Assembly (NCBI GenBank): GCA_029907705.1
Contig: JARYLJ010000010.1
Location: 1-55,528, forward strand
Source: Methanomicrobiales archaeon
GTDB taxonomy: Archaea; Halobacteriota; Methanomicrobia; Methanomicrobiales; JACTUA01
Direction of reading: 5' to 3'
Length of the DNA stretch: 55,528 bases
The notes under the pieces were generated by a model that was given only the letters and a program-made list of their open reading frames with translations, was not told where the DNA came from and did not search any database. This document shows, piece after piece, positions 54,501 to 55,528 of the stretch (the first letter of the stretch is position 1; every line of letters starts with the position of its first letter). The position numbers and the translations under genes were made by a program.

Positions 54501-55386
54501 CTTCTCAGGCCATTCAGTGATGACCGAGCGGATCACCGCCCGAGAGATCGTTCCTTCAGTGGATAATTGTATCTACTGTCTGACCGTGCAGGAGGAGCAC
54601 ACGATGGAGGCGAACGGGATCTTCACGGGGCAGTGCGATGGAGACGAGGACTGCGTGATGCTCCTGCTCGACTGCCTGCTGAACTTCTCGAAATCCTTTC
54701 TCCCCGAGACGAGGGGAGGCACGATGGATGCCCCCCTTGTGATCACCAGCCGGATCGATCCGACCGAGATCGACAAGGAGAGCCATAATCTGGATGTAGG
54801 AAGCTCCTATCCCCTTGAACTCTATGAGGGCTCCCTGAGATATGCGCATCCGAAGGAGCTGGAGCCGCTCATCGAAAGGGTGGAGAAGCGTTTGAATACC
54901 CCTGTGGCATACGAGGGGTTCCTCTATACACACGACACCACCGACATCTCTGCGGGCCCCCTAGAGTCCACCTACACTGAGATGGAATCGATGCAGGAGA
55001 AGCTGGATATGATGCTCGGACTGGCGAAGCGCATCAGGGCGGTGGACGCAGACGATGTCGCGGAGCGTGTCCTGAATACCCACTTCATTCCCGACATGGT
55101 GGGAAACCTCCGTGCTTTCTCGAACCAGAGTGTGCGATGCTCGAAGTGCAATCAGAAGTACCGCCGCATCCCACTGGCAGGGAAGTGCCTGAAGTGCGGC
55201 GGAAATATTATCCCGACGGTGCATGAGGCATCGGTCAGGAAGTACCTCGAGGTCTCGAGGCAGATCTGCCGTGAGCACAGGGTGAGCAGCTATACGCAGC
55301 AGCGTATCGACGCAATAGAGATGGCGATTCAGGCGACCTTCGGGGAGGAGAGAGAGAAACAGATGGGTCTGGCCGATTTCATGTGA
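51535..55386 (+). CDS. polC: DNA polymerase II (PolD) large subunit DP2, interrupted by a mini-intein
   Basis: 1283 residues before splicing, 1118 after. DP2 is the catalytic subunit of the archaeal replicative polymerase [26 protein letters not shown] is near residue 140 and [14 protein letters not shown] near 325. A zinc-binding region (CPECGS, CRCGHH, CPRCHQ, CSRCHL) lies near 625-670, and a second Cys set is near the C-terminus ([14 protein letters not shown]). The active-site sequence [13 protein letters not shown] is split by the intein at residues 869-1033, just before the catalytic Asp residues. The DP1 subunit is not in the window. Start at 51535 ([11 protein letters not shown]) chosen from family start and TATA spacing. 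Confidence 0.95.
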   Translation: MQLSPSMQRYFLSLEEELGRTIEVAKKARSVGLDPREDVEIPLASDLADRVEALLSIRGLAQRIRELEGRMSREEIALFIGEDFVHRRFGEEGRDQVLDHSIRTAMAILTEGVVAAPTEGIAKAGTGKNDDGTEYLKIYYAGPIRSAGGTAQALSVLVGDYVRHLLGMSRYRPREEEIQRYIEEIRLYNSRHNLQYMPTEGEMRLIVSNCPVCIDGEATEEEEVSGYRNLERIETNAVRGGMALVISEGIALKAPKLQKYVKKLGMDGWDWLKDLGLSGAQSEENGGIKPKDKYLKDIIAGRPVFAHPMRKGGFRLRYGRSRNSGFAAVGLNPATMKLLGGFLAVGTQMKLERPGKAAGIVPVDSIEGPTIRLKNGDVFRIDSLEQAERYEKEIDIILDVGEILVSYGEFLENNHPLMPAGYSDEWWRLEGGAGKPRDELEAIEAALEGAYLHPSWTYMWEDLTVEEIEELAGLITAKGRIEEGRLSIQYDVRAKEILEELLVPHRVIGDKIVLEEFYCLLACLGLSLTLKKKSTWEGIARGISPLELITRLSDFRIRGRAGTRIGGRMGRPGKSKPREMSPPPHTLFPLGNAGGSRRSFQEAQTHSAKENGITGTIEIEVGERRCPECGSITFMNRCRCGHHTLPVFRCPRCHQEVTGSKCSRCHLTPVCVMKTTVNVKSEYAAALERLQMRDSSISLLKGVKGLMSKERAVEPIEKGILRARHGLFVFKDGTIRYDMIDLPLTHFRPLEVGVDIERLKLLGYTSDIHGAPLEREDQVLELKVQDVLVSESCGDYLVKVSGFLDELLEKCYGLPPHYRASRKEDLVGQLLVGLAPHTSAGVIGRLIGFTRANVGYAHPYFHAAKRRNCFWGETEIEVNNGRGWQRVPIKRFVTENFDLSTPALDRIGTYYSSPRQPFYIRSITNEGMIRTRRITAVSVHPSPAHLIRFETERGRSVVVSPEHTMLVWDTAYLRKIMAMELKAGDRVPVFSGHSVMTERITAREIVPSVDNCIYCLTVQEEHTMEANGIFTGQCDGDEDCVMLLLDCLLNFSKSFLPETRGGTMDAPLVITSRIDPTEIDKESHNLDVGSSYPLELYEGSLRYAHPKELEPLIERVEKRLNTPVAYEGFLYTHDTTDISAGPLESTYTEMESMQEKLDMMLGLAKRIRAVDADDVAERVLNTHFIPDMVGNLRAFSNQSVRCSKCNQKYRRIPLAGKCLKCGGNIIPTVHEASVRKYLEVSRQICREHRVSSYTQQRIDAIEMAIQATFGEEREKQMGLADFM
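54139..54633 (+). other. Mini-intein in the PolC active site (no homing endonuclease)
   Basis: 165 residues encoded in frame. It begins with Cys ([10 protein letters not shown], block A), has SPEHTMLV (block B, with the conserved His), ends with [20 protein letters not shown] (blocks F/G), and is followed by Cys of the host protein (CDGDED). There is no endonuclease domain between the splicing blocks, so it is a mini-intein. The last residue is Gln rather than Asn, as known for the Pyrococcus abyssi PolII intein, and the residue before it is Gly rather than the usual His. Confidence 0.88.
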
Positions 55387-55528
55387 GATCGGCCATATTC
55401 GGTCGCATCCCCACGTACTCTGAGAAATTGGATCTTTGTGTTTTCATAAACAGGCGGTTGAGGGGTGTTTTGCAAGGTAGCGTACACGAAGTGATGTAAA
55501 ATAAAATCCCCCGTATCCTACAGTGATT
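55387..55528. other. Right edge, no gene seen
   Basis: 142 bases after the polC stop. A/T-rich, with no frame or structure I can support. Confidence 0.4.

Noticed and set aside
1-55528. CRISPR array, transposase or prophage
   Set aside because: No regularly spaced repeats, no transposase-like catalytic motifs and no phage structural genes were found.

Overview
The window comes from an MCR-bearing euryarchaeon (a methanogen or an anaerobic alkane/methane oxidiser). The main evidence is an operon for the methyl-coenzyme M reductase (MCR) activation machinery (AtwA plus methanogenesis marker proteins 3, 6, 5, 15, 17 and 7). Supporting genes are CofD (coenzyme F420), the archaeal anhydromevalonate-phosphate route to isoprenoids (UbiX, UbiD, AcnX), RadB, aIF1, DP2/PolC, CDC48, ribose-1,5-bisphosphate isomerase and the archaeal aromatic-pathway aldolase. 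TATA boxes 25-30 bases from start codons, with apparently leaderless genes, also fit an archaeon. The sequence does not settle the order; a lineage near Methanosarcinales, Methermicoccus, ANME-1 or Syntropharchaeia is plausible. No rRNA, tRNA, insertion sequence, integrase or CRISPR array was recognised, so this looks like core chromosome.

Layout. 0.3-7.5 kb: a thioredoxin-like protein and a membrane FKBP, diverging from hsp20; a CBS-ParB-like protein; a sugar-nucleotide transferase; a YkgJ-type Cys-cluster protein with a small Cys-rich partner; a ribbon-helix-helix protein; class II ribonucleotide reductase; aIF1. 7.8-14.5 kb: an alpha-glucan island, with a four-gene operon (GH57, two GT4 glycosyltransferases, debranching enzyme) facing a GalT-like gene. 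14.6-22.6 kb: a DUF6653 membrane protein and the AtwA-Mmp operon, which ends in an AhpD/CMD-like gene. 22.6-27.5 kb: a soluble P-type-ATPase-like HAD protein, R15P isomerase, DapF, RadB and LarC. 27.5-35.3 kb: CDC48 with an unusual insertion, a solitary DNA methyltransferase, ADH synthase, a KaiC-like protein without its P-loop lysine, a core MetE-like methyltransferase and AspRS. 35.5-42 kb: a P-type cation ATPase, a peroxiredoxin, CofD and MgtE, followed by a long spacer with a GC-rich, possibly structured patch. 42.5-55.5 kb: a lipoprotein, an HD phosphohydrolase, the UbiX-UbiD-AcnX mevalonate block, a membrane HEAT-repeat protein, a DUF432-MscS-microORF-HEAT block, and PolC split by a mini-intein in its active site.

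How the genes fit together. Several modules are clear: MCR activation, alpha-glucan storage and turnover, the archaeal mevalonate branch, nucleotide metabolism (NrdJ, R15P isomerase, HD protein) and a probable osmotic-response block. The less ordinary observations are the mini-intein with a Gly-Gln C-terminus inside the PolD active site, the insertion in the second CDC48 ATPase domain, the DUF432-MscS-microORF-HEAT block, a palindromic TATA element midway between two divergent start codons, a 42-base palindrome before the ADH synthase gene, and frequent TTG starts overlapping upstream stop codons. No wholly new system could be demonstrated by reading alone.
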